A stretch of DNA of 6,968 nt from [Eubacterium] saphenum (lineage in GTDB: Bacteria; Bacillota; Clostridia; Oscillospirales; Ruminococcaceae): NCBI GenBank assembly GCA_004555635.1, contig SFHN01000067.1, positions 1 to 6,968 on the forward strand, written 5' to 3'. The translations under genes and the position numbers were made by a program. This document shows positions 6,629-6,968 of this stretch, piece after piece (positions within the stretch are counted from its first letter, which is position 1; each line of letters starts with the position of its first letter). Below the pieces are notes generated by a model. It was given only the letters and a program-made list of their open reading frames with translations. It ran no database searches and was not told the DNA's origin.

Positions 6629-6654
6629 AGCCGTCGAGCTTTTGCTCGACGGCT
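6629..6654 (-). terminator. Hairpin terminator of the tRNA-Gly gene
   Basis: A perfect 11-bp stem (AGCCGTCGAGC / GCTCGACGGCT) with a 4-nt loop begins 2 nt after the encoded CCA end, reading on the minus strand. The following T-run is weak (TTTCTGCGTTT), so it may act mainly through the stable stem or in RNA 3'-end processing. On the plus strand no T-run follows, so it is assigned to the tRNA. Confidence 0.7.
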
Positions 6655-6656
6655 AG

Positions 6657-6730
6657 TGGAGCGGATAATGGGAGTCGAACCCACCACCTCAGCTTGGGAA
6701 GCTAATGTTTTACCGATAAACTATATCCGC
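6657..6730 (-). tRNA. tRNA-Gly (anticodon CCC), CCA end encoded
   Basis: The minus strand folds as a complete cloverleaf: acceptor GCGGATA/TATCCGC; D arm GTTT/AAAC with GG in the loop; anticodon stem TTAGC/GCTGA around loop TTCCCAA; T arm GTGGG-TTCGACT-CCCAT. The anticodon CCC (plus-strand GGG at 6696-6698) reads GGG glycine codons. The discriminator is T, followed by an encoded CCA (6659-6657). It is a lone tRNA gene convergent to purF. Confidence 0.95.
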
Positions 6731-6741
6731 ATTACATAGTA

Positions 6742-6770
6742 ATTATAGCACATCGGCTGGCGTTTGTCAA
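6742..6770 (-). promoter_or_regulatory. Perfect-consensus promoter of the tRNA-Gly gene
   Basis: On the minus strand, TTGACA (6770-6765), a 17-nt spacer and TATAAT (6747-6742), with an extended -10 TGC directly before it. Initiation near 6735 would leave only a few nt before the tRNA 5' end at 6730. Confidence 0.92.
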
Positions 6771-6899
6771 GGGTTCTTTTGTCGAAATTACAAGGCGCCG
6801 TATGCTTATTAAAAACATAGCTGCGCCGGCGCTGTTATCGGCATAATAGTCAGCGGAGATTTCGCGAAACGAAAGCTCGTTTTTTCATCGGCAGTTAAT
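6771..6899. other. Non-coding stretch with small inverted repeats
   Basis: No convincing ORF or RNA gene. GGCGC (6794-6798) and TATG (6801-6804) can pair with GCGCC (6823-6827) and CATA (6816-6819). The perfect 10-nt palindrome GCGCCGGCGC lies at 6823-6832, and another, TTTCGCGAAA, at 6860-6869. AAACGA-AAGC-TCGTTT (6867-6882) followed by TTT resembles a weak plus-strand terminator just before the next promoter. None matches a known RNA family that I recognise. Confidence 0.3.
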
Positions 6900-6917
6900 A
6901 TCACCCAAAAAGGTGAT
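6900..6917. repeat. Inverted repeat ATCACC-N6-GGTGAT overlapping a -35 box
   Basis: Perfect 6-bp arms at 6900-6905 and 6912-6917. The right arm shares two bases with the -35 hexamer of the promoter at 6916-6944. This is where a repressor would be expected to bind; the regulator is unknown. Confidence 0.4.
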
Positions 6918-6944
6918 GACAAAAATCGCGCGGTGCGGTATAAT
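6916..6944 (+). promoter_or_regulatory. Sigma-A promoter for a gene beyond the right edge
   Basis: ATGACA (6916-6921, 5/6 match), a 17-nt spacer and TATAAT (6939-6944); a second TATAAT overlaps at 6944-6949. Initiation near 6951 would be followed by only about 18 nt in the window, so the transcribed gene is not visible. Confidence 0.75.
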
Positions 6945-6968
6945 ATAATGAGTATAAAGCGCTTTGCG

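Noticed and set aside
6389..6739. 116-codon plus-strand frame from late purF through the tRNA
   Set aside because: It runs through the purF 3' end, a strong terminator and the antisense of a tRNA, which is incompatible with a real gene.

Overview
The window looks like chromosomal DNA from a Gram-positive anaerobe of the Clostridia, most likely an Oscillospiraceae/Ruminococcus-type organism. This is inferred from the type III glutamine synthetase, the split 'archaeal-type' glutamate synthase, the Bacillus-type PurF with four iron-sulfur cysteines, textbook sigma-A promoters, GGAGG-type ribosome binding sites and a genome-encoded tRNA CCA end. No mobile element, phage gene, CRISPR array or toxin module is visible. 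The genes are core metabolism; the most interesting material is non-coding.

Layout. Positions 1-2555 (minus strand) hold a two-gene glutamate synthase (GOGAT) operon: a class II glutamine amidotransferase subunit (2555-1440), then, overlapping by 10 nt, the ferredoxin-like/FMN synthase subunit (1449 leftwards, running off the window with probably only a few residues missing). Positions 2556-2937 are a divergent control region with one near-consensus promoter on each strand and an unusual set of CTTGCA-centred repeats. On the plus strand, a roughly 120-nt leader with possible secondary structure and a possible overlapping upstream ORF precedes type III glutamine synthetase (3002-5065). Its stop codon overlaps the start of purF (5065-6489). 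A strong intrinsic terminator (6546-6575) closes that operon. A convergent tRNA-Gly(CCC) gene lies on the minus strand (6657-6730) with its own hairpin terminator and a perfect-consensus promoter. The last 200 bases are non-coding, with small inverted repeats and a plus-strand promoter that fires out of the window.

How it works together. Glutamine synthetase makes glutamine from glutamate and ammonia. GOGAT converts glutamine plus 2-oxoglutarate into two glutamates. PurF spends glutamine on the first committed step of purine synthesis. The two arms of the GS-GOGAT cycle are transcribed back to back from one shared region, and a major glutamine consumer is translationally coupled to the glutamine maker. 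The shared repeats, the maximal glnN promoter and the structured leader suggest joint control by nitrogen status; that regulation is inferred, not shown.
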